This document shows positions 1-10,265 of a DNA stretch of 64,000 bases, in pieces; within the stretch, counting starts at the first letter, position 1; each line of letters begins with the position of its first letter. A program made the position numbers and the translations under genes. The notes under the pieces are model-generated. The model ran no database searches. It had not been told where the DNA came from and saw nothing but the letters and a program-made list of their open reading frames with translations. Origin of the DNA: Streptomyces sp. NBC_00094 (GTDB taxonomy: Bacteria; Actinomycetota; Actinomycetes; Streptomycetales; Streptomycetaceae); NCBI RefSeq assembly GCF_026343125.1, contig NZ_JAPEMB010000001.1:2108001-2172000 (forward strand), read 5' to 3'.

Positions 1-1
1 C

Positions 2-1555
2 AACGCCAAGGACACCAGCGGCCTGTATCTGCGGCTCGTCGCCCTCGACCAGTTCGACGGCACCTCCTGGAAGTCCTCGGTCCGCCCGATCGAGGACGTG
101 CCGGAACAACTGCCGTGGCCGGAAGGGCTCGCCCAGGACGTCCGGATCACCGAGGTCACCAGCAACTTCGTCGCCTCCGACGCGTACGAGCAGAAGTGGC
201 TGCCCATGCCGTACCCGGCCGGCCGGGTCGACATCGACGGGAAGTGGCGCTTCGAGCCGACCGGCCGGATGCTCGTCGGCGACGGCAAGCAGACCACCCG
301 GGGCGCCCGCTACCAGGTCTCCAGCCTGGACGTGCAACCCACGTCCGGGCAGCTGGCCGCGGCCGGGCCCGCCCCGGAGAAGCTGCGCCGCGAGTACACC
401 AAGGTGCCCGAGTCCCTCCCCGCCGACGTGAAGGCCATGGCCCTCGAGGTCACGAAGGGCGCGCGGAACGACTACGAGCGGGCGGTGAAGCTCCAGGACT
501 GGTTCGCCGACGACGGTGGCTTCCGCTACGACGTCGACGTGGACTCCGGCACCGGGGTGCAGGCGATCTCCCGCTTCCTGAAGGACAAGGAGGGCTTCTG
601 CGTCCACTTCTCCTTCTCCATGGCGGCGATGGCCCGCTCGCTCGGCATCCCCGCACGGGTGGCCGTCGGCTTCATGCCGGGCACCACGCAGACCGACGGC
701 TCCGTGTCGGTGGGCATCCGGGACGCGCACGCCTGGCCCGAGCTGTACTTCGACGGGGCGGGCTGGATGCGGTTCGAGCCCACGCCCTCGCGGGGCTCCA
801 CCCCGGCGTACACCCGGGAGAGCACGCCCTCGGGCGCGGCCACCGGTCCCGCGCAGCCCCAGCAGAGCGCCTCGGCGCAGCCGTCCGCCGCGCCGACCGC
901 CTCGGAGAGCTGCACGCCGCAGCAGCGCCGGCTCGGCGACTGCGGCCCGGACGCCGCAGCGGGCGGTGCCACCTCGGACGGTTCGGGGTCGGATCCGCTG
1001 AAGGTCGTACTGCTCTCCCTCGGGGCGCTCGTGGTGCTCGCCCTGCCGTTCCTGCCGATGTTCTGGCGGACCCGTGTGCGGGCTCGCCGGCTCGGCCCGG
1101 GCGGCGGTCGCGGCCCCGAGGAGCTGGCGGCGCGGACGCTCGCGGTCTGGCGGGAGATCACCGACACGGCCTGGGACTACGGGGTCGAGCCGGACGAGTC
1201 GATGACGCCGAGGAAGACGGCGGAGCGCCTGGTCCGACTGGGTGAGCTGCGGGGCGAGCCGGCGGACGCGGTGCACCGCGTGGCCGGTGCCGTGGAAGAG
1301 GTGCTCTACGCGCCCCGGCCGGTGCCGGCGGCGGGTCTCGCCGAGGAGGCCGCCCGGATCCGGGCGGGTCTCCACGCGAGCGCCGACGGCCGGGCGCGCC
1401 TCCGTGCCCGGCTGGCCCCGCGTTCGGCCGTCCGTCTCCGCTGGGCGGCCTCCGAGCGCTGGTCGTCCGTGACGTCGGTGTGGTCGCTGCGCCGGCACGC
1501 CCTGCTCTCCCGTGTGTCGGCCACCTTCCGCCGCACGTCCCGCGAGGCGGGCTGA
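2..1555 (+). CDS. Transglutaminase-like (TgpA-type) membrane protein, 5' end outside window
   Basis: The frame is open from base 2, so the gene starts upstream; 517 residues are visible. A transglutaminase core is seen with the nucleophile in EGFCVHFSFSMAAMARSLGIP, followed by the His of IRDAHAWPELYFDG. A Pro/Ser/Ala-rich linker comes next, then a membrane helix (about 1000-1065) and a cytoplasmic DUF4129-like C-terminus. Proteins of this architecture are multi-pass with the catalytic domain outside the membrane, and usually sit after a DUF58 and an MoxR ATPase gene. The substrate is unknown. A GC-rich hairpin follows the stop directly. The family assignment is firm; the role is not. Confidence 0.85.
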   Translation, partial: NAKDTSGLYLRLVALDQFDGTSWKSSVRPIEDVPEQLPWPEGLAQDVRITEVTSNFVASDAYEQKWLPMPYPAGRVDIDGKWRFEPTGRMLVGDGKQTTRGARYQVSSLDVQPTSGQLAAAGPAPEKLRREYTKVPESLPADVKAMALEVTKGARNDYERAVKLQDWFADDGGFRYDVDVDSGTGVQAISRFLKDKEGFCVHFSFSMAAMARSLGIPARVAVGFMPGTTQTDGSVSVGIRDAHAWPELYFDGAGWMRFEPTPSRGSTPAYTRESTPSGAATGPAQPQQSASAQPSAAPTASESCTPQQRRLGDCGPDAAAGGATSDGSGSDPLKVVLLSLGALVVLALPFLPMFWRTRVRARRLGPGGGRGPEELAARTLAVWREITDTAWDYGVEPDESMTPRKTAERLVRLGELRGEPADAVHRVAGAVEEVLYAPRPVPAAGLAEEAARIRAGLHASADGRARLRARLAPRSAVRLRWAASERWSSVTSVWSLRRHALLSRVSATFRRTSREAG

Positions 1556-1560
1556 CCGGC

Positions 1561-1597
1561 CCGGGTGGGGGGCGCACGATCCGGCGCCCCCACCCGG
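1561..1597 (+). terminator. Hairpin after transglutaminase gene
   Basis: CCGGGTGGGG...CCCCCACCCGG inverted repeat with one bulged base, starting 6 bp after the stop codon. It has no U-run, as is common for actinobacterial terminators. Confidence 0.55.
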
Positions 1598-1700
1598 AGT
1601 TCGCGCCCCCTGATAGGCCCAACGGGTGAACGGATGCCCTGCGGCGACGACGGATGCCCTGACGGCGGCCTGTGCCCCGGCCCCAGCCCGTGCCTCGGGA

Positions 1701-1760
1701 CCGGCACCGGCACCGGCACCGGCACCGGCACATGACCGACCACATGACCGACCACATGAC
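1701..1760. repeat. Short tandem repeats between convergent genes
   Basis: Five copies of the hexamer CCGGCA (1701-1730) run straight into two and a half copies of a 12-mer, CATGACCGACCA (1731-1760). A further duplicated string, CGGATGCCCTG, lies at about 1630 and 1649. The block is noncoding and sits between a gene on each strand that both end here. Confidence 0.7.
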
Positions 1761-1807
1761 AGAGCCCCGCAGGGAGTCGCGCCTGAGGCGCGGCCCTGCG
1801 GGGCTCT
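1761..1807. terminator. Bidirectional terminator hairpin
   Basis: AGAGCCCCGCAGGG pairs perfectly with CCCTGCGGGGCTCT, with an inner CGCGCC/GGCGCG stem. It lies between the convergent transglutaminase and DUF3040 genes and can serve both. Confidence 0.75.
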
Positions 1808-1844
1808 CTCATGTAAGGGTGCGGGGCTACCGCTCAGGGGGCCG

Positions 1845-2258
1845 TCAGTGGCCGCCGCCCTGCTGTTCGTCGCGGCGGCGCTGCCACCGCTCTTCGATGC
1901 GATTCATGGCGGAGCGTCGCTGCCGGGTCTGACGGCCTCCAGCTGCCGTCCCACCACTGGCCTGCTGCTCACCCGGCTTGGGCGCCTTGCGCCATCCAGT
2001 GACCGCCAGGAGCGCGCAGCCCAGCATGACGAGGAATCCCACCACGCTGATCCAGATCAGGCCGTCTTCCTGGAAGACCATTCCGGTCATGAGGAGCGCG
2101 ATACCCACCAGGAAGCCTGCGACTGCCTGGTAAACCCGTCGCCGGGTGTACGTACGCAGCCCGCTTCCCTCGAGCGCTGTCGCGAACTTGGGATCTTCGG
2201 CGTACAGCGCTCGCTCCATCTGCTCGAGCATTCGCTGCTCGTGCTCCGAGAGCGGCAC
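1845..2258 (-). CDS. DUF3040 membrane protein
   Basis: A 137-residue protein starting PLSEHEQRMLEQMERALYAE, the hallmark of DUF3040. Two adjacent hydrophobic helices (about residues 45-90) are followed by a basic, Gln/Arg-rich tail. The GTG start is fixed by AGGAGGACTCC just upstream. DUF3040 proteins are small actinobacterial membrane proteins, often near the division cluster; their function is not known. The gene is monocistronic here and converges on the transglutaminase gene across a shared terminator. Confidence 0.9.
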   Translation of the reverse strand: MPLSEHEQRMLEQMERALYAEDPKFATALEGSGLRTYTRRRVYQAVAGFLVGIALLMTGMVFQEDGLIWISVVGFLVMLGCALLAVTGWRKAPKPGEQQASGGTAAGGRQTRQRRSAMNRIEERWQRRRDEQQGGGH

Positions 2259-2530
2259 GGAGTCCTCCTAGTCGTCGGTCGCGGGGGCGACCGGTTTGCG
2301 GCCCTTTCAGGATAGGCAGGGAATCGCCCCCGTGAAACCCGCCCACAATGCCGAATAGCCAATCCGGGCCGCCATGCGGATCGGTTGCTGAGGCGTTGAT
2401 TCCCCGGCGCCATCTCCGTCATGCCGGATGGTGTCCCCCGATCATACGGGGCGGAACCCCACATCGGGCGGGCTGTGGCGTACTCCATCGACGCCTGCGG
2501 CCCGCACCGCCGAACGGGTGCCGGTGGCTG

Positions 2531-3319
2531 TCAGGCGCGCTTCTCGCCGAGAACGTGCAGCTGGGTGGCGATGGCGTGGAAGGAGGGCAGCTCCGCGGCT
2601 GCGGCCTCCAGCTTGAGCAGGGCCTCCGCGGCGCCGGGTTCGGTGTCCACGAGGGCGCCCGGAACCAGGTCGGCGAAGACCCGGACGCCGTGCACGGCGC
2701 CGATCTCCAGTCCGGCCTCCGTGGTCAGCTCGGCGAGCTGCTCGGCGGTGAAGCGCCGGGGCACGGGGTCGCCCGCGCCCCAGCGGCCCGCCGGGTCGGT
2801 GAGCGCGTGGCGGGCCTCGGTGAAGTGCCCGGCGAGCGCGCGGGCCAGCACGGCGCCGCCGAGGCCGGCGGCGAGCAGGCTGAGGCTGCCGCCGGAGCGG
2901 AGCGCGGCGACCGCGTTCCGTACGCCCTCGGCGGGGTCGTCGACGTACTCCAGGACGCCGTGGCAGAGCACGGTGTCGTACCCCTCGCGCTCGACCACGT
3001 CGAAGAGCCCGCGGACGTCTCCCTGGACACCGGTGACCCGGTCGGCGACGCCGGCCTCGGCGGCGCGGCGCTCCAGCGCGAAGAGCGCGTTGGGGCTGGG
3101 GTCGACGACGGTGACGCGGTGGCCGAGGCGGGCCACCGGCACCGCGAAGTTGCCGGAGCCGCCGCCCGTGTCGAGGACGTCGAGGCTGTCTTTCCCGGTG
3201 GCCTTGACCCGTCGGTCGAGGGCGTCCTGGAGAACGTCCCAGACGACGGCGGTACGCAGGGAGGCGCGCGACGGGCGCGACGACGCCTCTCGACCGAAGA
3301 CAGGGGAAGGGTCCGGCAC
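2531..3319 (-). CDS. SAM-dependent class I methyltransferase
   Basis: 262 residues. The SAM-binding motif I reads VLDTGGGSGNFAVPVARLG, followed by the acidic strand end VTVVDPSPNAL, then YDTVLCHGVLEYVDDP as motif II/post-I. This is a Methyltransf_11/25-type Rossmann fold. The frame is open upstream to 3574, but the start was placed at GTG 3319 because GAGGAGTCAACAGCC precedes it and because longer versions would run into the neighbouring HEPN gene. The substrate cannot be told from the sequence. It lies 67 bp downstream of the HEPN gene on the same strand, so co-transcription is possible. Confidence 0.85.
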   Translation of the reverse strand: MPDPSPVFGREASSRPSRASLRTAVVWDVLQDALDRRVKATGKDSLDVLDTGGGSGNFAVPVARLGHRVTVVDPSPNALFALERRAAEAGVADRVTGVQGDVRGLFDVVEREGYDTVLCHGVLEYVDDPAEGVRNAVAALRSGGSLSLLAAGLGGAVLARALAGHFTEARHALTDPAGRWGAGDPVPRRFTAEQLAELTTEAGLEIGAVHGVRVFADLVPGALVDTEPGAAEALLKLEAAAAELPSFHAIATQLHVLGEKRA

Positions 3320-3386
3320 GGCTGTTGACTCCTCGGTGACGGGTACGGACGCTCCCCACCCTATGGCCTCGGGCCTGCGATCCGGA

Positions 3387-3935
3387 TCATCCCTCCGCCT
3401 CTCCCGCCGCCGGCTGGGGTGGCACCACCGGCTGGAGGACGAGCAGCCGCTCGACCAGGTGGAGGAAGAGCGCTGCGTCCCTGAGCAGGTCGTCCGCCTC
3501 GCGCCGGCTCGCCGCGCTCGTGATCCCGGCCTCGGCGCGGGCCCTGCGCTGGGCTCCGGAGGCGAAGAGCGCACTCCACTCGGTCAGCTCGGGCGCGAGC
3601 CGGGGAAGCAGCTCCCAGGCGCTCCTTATCCGCTGCCGGTGGCGAGGGGCGGTCTCGGGCCGGGCCCGGGCGGCGAGCACGGCGGCCGCCGCACGCAGGG
3701 CGGCGAGATGGGCCGTGGCGTACCGCTCGTGGGGCCGGTCGAGGGCGGCGGCCTCGACGAGTCCGGTGCGGGCCTTGGCGAGCAGGTCGAGGGCGGCGGG
3801 CGGGGCGGTGGCGCGACGCGGGACGGGGTGGACGTCGGACGCGGGCCCGGACCGCTCCGGGGCCGCGCGGCCTCCGGCGGACGGGGCGCCCTCAGGGCGG
3901 CGGCGGGGCGCGGCTGCTGCGGATGGGCTGGCCAT
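3387..3935 (-). CDS. SAV_6107-like HEPN domain protein
   Basis: 182 residues: a Pro/Ala/Arg-rich N-terminus (to about 45), then an all-helical domain (LLAKARTGLVEAAALDRPHE ... RREADDLLRDAALFLHLVER). This matches the SAV_6107 HEPN family of Streptomyces; HEPN folds are often RNases or nucleotide-binding modules, but an RxxxxH motif is not obvious here. The start at ATG 3935 is preceded by AGGAGG at ideal distance; an upstream ATG at 3968 has no ribosome site. It is divergent from the ABC/YhgE operon, with only about 160 bp between the two starts. Confidence 0.75.
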   Translation of the reverse strand: MASPSAAAAPRRRPEGAPSAGGRAAPERSGPASDVHPVPRRATAPPAALDLLAKARTGLVEAAALDRPHERYATAHLAALRAAAAVLAARARPETAPRHRQRIRSAWELLPRLAPELTEWSALFASGAQRRARAEAGITSAASRREADDLLRDAALFLHLVERLLVLQPVVPPQPAAGEAEG

Positions 3936-4023
3936 GACGAGCCTCCTGTCGTCGCGTGACGGCTCCATGGCCGTATGTGTCCATCGTGCCGGGCCCCACT
4001 GACAACGCCCCTGACCTGGACTT

Positions 4024-4052
4024 TTGCCTGATCATCCGCTCCGGGGTAACTT
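4024..4052 (+). promoter_or_regulatory. Promoter of ABC-YhgE-tetR operon
   Basis: -35 TTGCCT (4024-4029) and -10 TAACTT (4047-4052) with a 17-bp spacer, a good match to the Streptomyces housekeeping consensus. The adjoining palindrome starts inside the -10 box. Confidence 0.6.
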
Positions 4053-4076
4053 TTGGACTGACCAGTCAGTTCAAAA
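4051..4076. promoter_or_regulatory. TetR-type operator palindrome
   Basis: Arms TTTTGGACTGAC and GTCAGTTCAAAA flank CA and match in 11 of 12 positions. It overlaps the -10 box and probable transcription start of the operon that ends with a TetR-family gene, so repression and autoregulation by that protein is the simplest reading. Seen: the palindrome and its position. Inferred: the ligand protein. Confidence 0.75.
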
Positions 4077-4098
4077 ACGGGGAAATGGGGGTGGGCCC

Positions 4099-5065
<967 letters not shown>

Positions 5066-5094
<29 letters not shown>

Positions 5095-7153
5095 GCTGAA
5101 GCGCTTCGGCAGGGGGAAGCTGCCGCGCGCCGCGCTCGTCGCGATCCTGCTGCTGCCGCTGCTCTACGGCGCCCTGTACCTGTACTCGTTCTGGGACCCG
5201 TACAGCAGGCTCGACAAGCTCCCCGTCGCCCTCGTCAACGAGGACCGGGGCGCCACCTCCGACGGCAAGAAGATCAACGCCGGCGACGACATCACCAAGG
5301 GGCTCCTGGAGAGCAACACCTTCGCGTGGCACCAGGTGAGCGACGCCGAGGCACGCAAGGGCGTCGAGGACGGGACGTACTACCTGTCCCTGACCATGCC
5401 CGCCGACTTCAGCTCGCGGATCGCCTCCAGCTCCGGCGACTCCCCCGAGACCGGCGCCCTCCGGGTCCGGACGAACGACGCCAACAACTACATCGTCGGC
5501 CAGATCTCCCGGACGGTCTTCTCCGAGGTGCGCACCGCCGCCTCCACCAAGTCCTCCCGCACCTTCCTCGACAAGATCTTCATCTCCTTCTCCGACATCC
5601 ACGACGCCACCGCGAAGGCCGCCAAGGGCGCGGACGACCTCAAGGACGGCGTGGACAAGGCGAAGAAGGGCTCCAAGAACCTGGCCGACGGCCTCAAGGA
5701 CGCCAAGGCCGGCAGCGGCGACCTGGCCGCGGGCCTGAAGAAGCTCGACAAGGGCGCCAAGGACCTGGAGAGCGGCTCCCTCAAGGTCGCGAAGGGCACG
5801 CAGTCGCTCGCCGACAAGGTGAACGGCACCGCCGACAAGGTCCGCCCGTACCTGGCGAACAACGGCACCTCGATCCGCGACACCGCCCGCCTCGTCTCGG
5901 ACTCCGTCGTGGCGGTCCGCCACGACCTCGACGACCTGACCAAGCGCGCCCCGGTGATCCGTACGGCCGCGCACAAGGCCGACGACGGCCTGGCCGCCCT
6001 CCACCGCGAGGAGTGCGAGACGAAGCCGGAGCCCGACGCCAAGGTGTGCGGGGTGCTCAAGGAGGCCTCGGTCACCGCCGACGACGTCGCCACCATCGCG
6101 GACGACGTGCACGAGCTGACCAAGGACAGCACCGGCGACCTGAAGGTCCTGGACGCCCGGCTCGTCAAGATCAAGAAGCAGGCCGACGAGCTGGCCGTCC
6201 GCGCCCCGCACCTCGACGAGGACGTCGAGGACGCCATCAAGAAGATCAACGACCTCAACGCGGGCGCCAAGAAGGTCGCCGAGGGCGCGGACCGGCTGCA
6301 CACCGGAATCACCGGGGCCAAGACCGGCTCCGCCAACCTCGACACCGGCGTCGGCAAGCTGAAGAAGGGCGCGGGCGAGCTCGACGGGGGCCTGTTCAAG
6401 CTGGCCGACGGTTCCGGCGAGCTGGCCGTCGGTCTGCACGACGGGGTCAAGCAGATCCCCGACTACGACGCGCAGGACCGCGACCGGCGGACGCAGGTCA
6501 TGGCCGACCCGGTGCAGCTGGCCTCCCAGTCCCTGCACAAGGCACCCAACTACGGCACCGGCTTCGCCCCGTACTTCATCCCGCTCTCCCTCTGGGTCGG
6601 CGCGATGGTCGCGTACATGATCATCCAGCCGCTGAACCGGCGGGCCCTCGCCGCCGGCGGCTCCGCCTGGCGGATCGCGCTGGCCGGCTGGCTCCCGGTG
6701 GCCGCGCTCGGCGTCCTCCAGGTCGCGGCCCTCATGTCGGTCCTGCACTGGGGCCTCGGCCTCCAGATGGCGAGGGCGGCCGGCACGGTCGGCTTCCTGG
6801 CCCTGGTCACCTGCTGCTTCGCCGCGATCATCCAGTGGCTCAACGCCCGCTTCGGCGCGGCGGGCCGGATCCTCGTCCTCGCGGTGCTGATGCTCCAGCT
6901 GACCTCGGCGGGCGGCACCTATCCCGTCCAGACCAGCCCGGGCTTCTTCAACGCGATCCACCCCTTCCTGCCCATGACGTACGTGGTCGAGGCGCTGCGC
7001 CGGCTGATCACGGGCGGCGGCATCGAGCCCGTCTGGCAGGCCTGCGCGGTGCTGATCGCGTTCACCCTGGGCGCCCTGGCCCTGACCGCCGTCTCCGCCC
7101 GCAAGCGGCAGGTCTGGACCCTGGACCGGCTCCACCCCGAACTGACCCTGTGA
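5066..7153 (+). CDS. YhgE/Pip family membrane protein
   Basis: 695 residues. A single N-terminal membrane helix ([20 protein letters not shown]) is followed by the family's opening [18 protein letters not shown] long extracytoplasmic region (about 170-480) holds repeated Gly/Leu/Lys/Asp heptads (such as [20 protein letters not shown]) predicted to form coiled coil. Five to six C-terminal membrane segments resemble ABC-2 permeases. Phage infection protein/YhgE proteins are the membrane half of export-like systems, and relatives act in type VII secretion and lipid or siderophore export. Its partner is the overlapping ATPase-like gene; the TetR gene follows 43 bp later. Confidence 0.9.
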
Positions 7154-7196
7154 GAGAGGGCCGGTGACACCCGCGACACCTGTGAGAATCGACCCC

Positions 7197-7805
7197 ATGG
7201 ACAGCAGCAGCACCCGACGCCAGGCCACCCGCGCGAAGCTCTACGAGGCGGCCGTCACCCTCATCGCGGAGCAGGGCTTCTCCGCGACGACGGTGGACGA
7301 GATCGCCGAGCGGGCCGGGGTGGCCAAGGGCACGGTCTACTACAACTTCAAGAGCAAGACCGAGCTCTTCGAGGAGCTGCTGCGGCACGGGGTCTCGCTG
7401 CTCACCGCCTCGCTGCGGGCGGCGGCCGAGGAGACCGACGAGCGCGGCGGGAGCAGGGTCGACGCGCTGGACGCGATGATCCGGGCGGGGCTCGTCTTCA
7501 TCGACCGCTACCCGGCCTTCACCCAGCTGTACGTGGCCGAGCTCTGGCGCACCAACCGGGCCTGGAACTCGACGCTCCTGGTGGTCCGCCAGGAGGCCGT
7601 CGCGGTGGTCGAGGGGGTCCTGCGGGACGGCGTCGTGGCCGGCGAGCTGAGCGAGGACATCGACGTCCAGCTGACGGCGGCGGCGCTGGTCGGGATGGTG
7701 CTCGTGGCGGCGCTCGACTGGCAGGCGTTCCAGAGCGAGCGTTCGCTCGACGACGTGCACGCCGCGCTCTCGCGCCTGCTGCACGGCCGGGTCGGCGGCC
7801 GGTAG
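7197..7805 (+). CDS. TetR family repressor
   Basis: 202 residues from ATG 7197; a GTG at 7164 in the same frame would add 11. The N-terminal helix-turn-helix is typical of TetR (LIAEQGFSATTVDEIAERAG, then GTVYYNFKSKTELFEELL). The ligand domain contains a conserved aromatic stretch (FIDRYPAFTQLYVAELWR). As the last gene of the ABC-YhgE operon it is the obvious candidate to bind the 26-bp palindrome at 4051. The stop codon lies in a 7-bp tandem repeat that puts TAG in all three frames. Confidence 0.9.
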   Translation: MDSSSTRRQATRAKLYEAAVTLIAEQGFSATTVDEIAERAGVAKGTVYYNFKSKTELFEELLRHGVSLLTASLRAAAEETDERGGSRVDALDAMIRAGLVFIDRYPAFTQLYVAELWRTNRAWNSTLLVVRQEAVAVVEGVLRDGVVAGELSEDIDVQLTAAALVGMVLVAALDWQAFQSERSLDDVHAALSRLLHGRVGGR

Positions 7806-7824
7806 CCGGTAGCCGGTAGCCGGT
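7799..7824 (+). repeat. CCGGTAG heptamer repeat across tetR stop codon
   Basis: Three copies of CCGGTAG and a partial fourth. Each contains TAG, at 7803, 7810 and 7817, one in every forward frame. The first TAG is the stop of tetR. Confidence 0.85.
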
Positions 7825-7845
7825 CGGACCCCTCGCACGCGAAAC

Positions 7846-7892
7846 AGCCGGTGCGGTGAAGCTCGATCCCCCCGAGCCTCACCGCACCGGCT
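7846..7892 (+). terminator. Terminator of ABC-YhgE-tetR operon
   Basis: AGCCGGTGCGGTG(AA)GCTCG pairs with CGAGC(C)TCACCGCACCGGCT over about 18 bp and is followed by TCTTTTCT. The rest of the interval to 8110 holds only CCCCGTGC-type short repeats and the next promoter. Confidence 0.85.
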
Positions 7893-8097
7893 TCTTTTCT
7901 GCGTGCACCCCCGTGCACCCCCGTGGCACATCCCCCGTGCCCCGTGTCGGCAGGTGCGCGGCCCCGTTCCGCAGCCCCGTGCCGGCGGTACCGGAGCCGC
8001 GCCCCTTCCGTGATCACCACTCTCCCTTCCGGACCGGCCCGCGCCCATCCGCGCTCCTACTCATCTCGGCCTCTAGGTACGGATACTCAGTCCTGGT

Positions 8098-8103
8098 TAC
8101 GAT
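8098..8103 (+). promoter_or_regulatory. -10 box for a leaderless DUF4126 transcript
   Basis: TACGAT lies exactly 7 nt before GTG 8111, the spacing typical of leaderless actinobacterial mRNAs. There is no ribosome site upstream of the GTG. Confidence 0.5.
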
Positions 8104-8110
8104 CGCGGTC

Positions 8111-8755
8111 GTGTCGGTACTCCCCCTGGTGTTCACCAGCGGCTGGGCGAGCGGGATCAACGCGTACGCGGTGGTCCTGCTGTTCGGCGTCTTCGGCGCG
8201 ACCGGGCTCACCGACGAGGTGCCCGAGTCCTTGCAGCGCACGGATGTCCTCGTCGTCGCGGGCGTGCTGTTCCTGTGCGAGGCGGTGGCGGACAAGATCC
8301 CGTACGTCGACTCGGCCTGGGACGCGGTCCACACCGTGATCAGACCGATCTCGGGGGCCGTGGTCGGCGCCCTGCTGGCCGGCCAGAACGGTTCGCTGCC
8401 GGAGCTCGCGGCGGGCGCGGTCGGCGGCTCCACCGCCCTGCTGAGCCACTTCGTGAAGGCCGGGACGAGGATGGCGGTCAACACGTCCCCGGAACCGTTC
8501 TCCAACGTCGCGCTGAGCCTCGCGGAGGACCTCGGGGTGGCCGCGATCGTCACCTTCGCGATCTTCCATCCGGTGGCGGCGGCGGCCGTCGCGGCCGTCC
8601 TGCTCGTCCTCGGCCTGGTGATACTGGCCTTCCTCGCCCAGCGGATCCGCCGTTTCCTGCGCCGCAGGGCCCAGCGCCACGAGGAGAAGAGGCTCGTGGC
8701 CGTGGAGGCGCACCAGCGGGCGCACCCGCCACCGGACGGGTCCGACCGCCTCTGA
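8111..8755 (+). CDS. DUF4126 membrane protein
   Basis: 214 residues, starting VSVLPLVFTSGWASGINAYA, the conserved N-terminus of DUF4126. There are four to five hydrophobic segments, a GAVVGALLAGQNGSLPELAA loop and a cytoplasmic Arg/His-rich tail. The frame extends upstream without stops, but homology begins here and a -10 box sits 7 nt before the GTG. DUF4126 proteins are integral membrane proteins of unknown function. The next gene starts 36 bp later and appears to have its own promoter. Confidence 0.85.
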   Translation: MSVLPLVFTSGWASGINAYAVVLLFGVFGATGLTDEVPESLQRTDVLVVAGVLFLCEAVADKIPYVDSAWDAVHTVIRPISGAVVGALLAGQNGSLPELAAGAVGGSTALLSHFVKAGTRMAVNTSPEPFSNVALSLAEDLGVAAIVTFAIFHPVAAAAVAAVLLVLGLVILAFLAQRIRRFLRRRAQRHEEKRLVAVEAHQRAHPPPDGSDRL

Positions 8756-8778
8756 TCCGGCCCCTTCGAACGGCCCGA

Positions 8779-8784
8779 TAGGGT
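8779..8784 (+). promoter_or_regulatory. -10 box, probably leaderless, for the CrtI-like gene
   Basis: TAGGGT lies 7 nt before ATG 8792, with no Shine-Dalgarno sequence in between. Confidence 0.45.
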
Positions 8785-8791
8785 CGCTCGC

Positions 8792-10234
8792 ATGGCACGG
8801 ATTGTGGTGATCGGCGCGGGACTAGGCGCCATGTCGACGGCGGCCCGACTGGCCGTGGCGGGCCACCGGGTGACGGTGTACGAGCGGACGGCGACGTACG
8901 GCGGGGCGGTCGGCCGCTTCGCGCGCGAGGGCTTCGCCTTCGACACGGGACCGGGGCTGCTGCACCTGCCCGCCGTCTACCGGGACCTGTTCGTGAAGAC
9001 CGGCAAGGAGCCCTTGGAGGAGTGCGTCGCACTCACCCAGGTCGACCCGGCGAGCCGGCACGTCTTCGCCGACGGCACCCGCGTCGACCTGCCGAACGCC
9101 TCCCGGGCCGGCACGGCCGCCGCCCTGGACGCGGCGCTCGGCGCGGGCGCGGGCGAGCGGTGGGGCGACTTCCTGGTGCGGGCCCGCGAGGCCTGGGACC
9201 GGACCCGGCGCCCGCTCCTCGAGGAACCGCAGCCCGCCGACCCCGCGCCGCTCGCCCGGGAGCCCTACCCGGCGCTCAAGGCGGGCCTGCTGCGCCGCCC
9301 GACGACGACGCTCGCCCAGGTCGGGGCGCGGGAGCTGCGCGATCCCCGGCTCGTCGCGCTGCTGGACGCGTACGCGTGGTCGTACGGCTTCGATCCGGCG
9401 ACCGCCCCGGCGGCCGCCGTCGTGCTGCCGTACATGGAGCAGACCTTCGGCAGCTGGTACGTGGGCGGGGGCCTGCGGGCGCTCGCGGACGCGGTGTACG
9501 AGCGGTGCCGGAAGCGGCGGGTGGAGTTCGTCTTCGACGCGGCGGTCGACGAGGTCCTGGAGAAGGACGGCAGGGCGGTGGGCGTCCGGCTCGCGACGGG
9601 CGAGACGGTGGAGGCGGACCACGTCGTCTCGGGCGCCCCGGTGCCCGCCGTCCACCGCGACCGGCTCGTCGGCCGGGAGGGCGGCGAGGACCGGCCGCGC
9701 CACCAGGTGCTCGGCACCGGCCGGGTGACGGTCTGTCTCGCCCTGCGCGGGGCCCGGGAGCCGGACGCCGTCCACCGTACGGTCGTCCACGCCTCGGGCG
9801 AGCGGCCGACGGTGACGGTGCTTCGGCCGGACGACCCGGCGCTGCGGCCCGACGCGGACCACGAGTCGGTGACGGTCACGGCGACCGTCCCCACGCTCCC
9901 GGAGCGGGACGGGCAGGCCTGGGAGGCCTTCGCCGACCTGATGGTCGAGGCGGCCGCGCAGGCGGTTCCGGGGCTGCGCGAGCGGCTGCTGTGGCGGCAC
10001 GTCCGCACCCCGGAGGACGTACGGCGGGACACCGGGGTCGCCGAGGTCCCGGGCCCCGCGCTCGGCGGGGCCGGCGGGCGGCTGCTCCCGGCCGCCAACC
10101 GGTCACCGCTGCAGGGGCTCTGGTTCGCGGGCGGCTGGTCCCACCCCGGCGGCGGGCTCGCCCATGCGGGCATGTCGGGCGCGCTGGTGGCGGGCCTGAT
10201 CGTGGAGGGCGCGGACTTCCGCGGCTCTCAGTAG
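8792..10234 (+). CDS. CrtI-like FAD-dependent oxidoreductase
   Basis: 480 residues. The N-terminal dinucleotide-binding motif is VVIGAGLGAMSTAARLAVAG with the acidic strand end VTVYER, and the following GGAVGRFAREGFAFDTGPGL matches the phytoene desaturase/flavin amine oxidase superfamily. The C-terminus has the family's FAD motif GLWFAGGWSHPGGGLAHAGMSGALVAG. No carotenoid genes (crtB, crtE, crtY) are nearby, so a carotenoid substrate cannot be assumed; many Streptomyces carry such orphan desaturase-like enzymes. The start is supported by the -10 box seven bases upstream. Confidence 0.85.
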   Translation: MARIVVIGAGLGAMSTAARLAVAGHRVTVYERTATYGGAVGRFAREGFAFDTGPGLLHLPAVYRDLFVKTGKEPLEECVALTQVDPASRHVFADGTRVDLPNASRAGTAAALDAALGAGAGERWGDFLVRAREAWDRTRRPLLEEPQPADPAPLAREPYPALKAGLLRRPTTTLAQVGARELRDPRLVALLDAYAWSYGFDPATAPAAAVVLPYMEQTFGSWYVGGGLRALADAVYERCRKRRVEFVFDAAVDEVLEKDGRAVGVRLATGETVEADHVVSGAPVPAVHRDRLVGREGGEDRPRHQVLGTGRVTVCLALRGAREPDAVHRTVVHASGERPTVTVLRPDDPALRPDADHESVTVTATVPTLPERDGQAWEAFADLMVEAAAQAVPGLRERLLWRHVRTPEDVRRDTGVAEVPGPALGGAGGRLLPAANRSPLQGLWFAGGWSHPGGGLAHAGMSGALVAGLIVEGADFRGSQ

Positions 10235-10265
10235 GCCCGCCGGGCCGTCCGGGCGCCCCGCCGGC

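Noticed and set aside
8792..10234. Carotenoid biosynthesis cluster
   Set aside because: Only a CrtI-like oxidoreductase is present; no phytoene synthase, GGPP synthase or cyclase gene is nearby.
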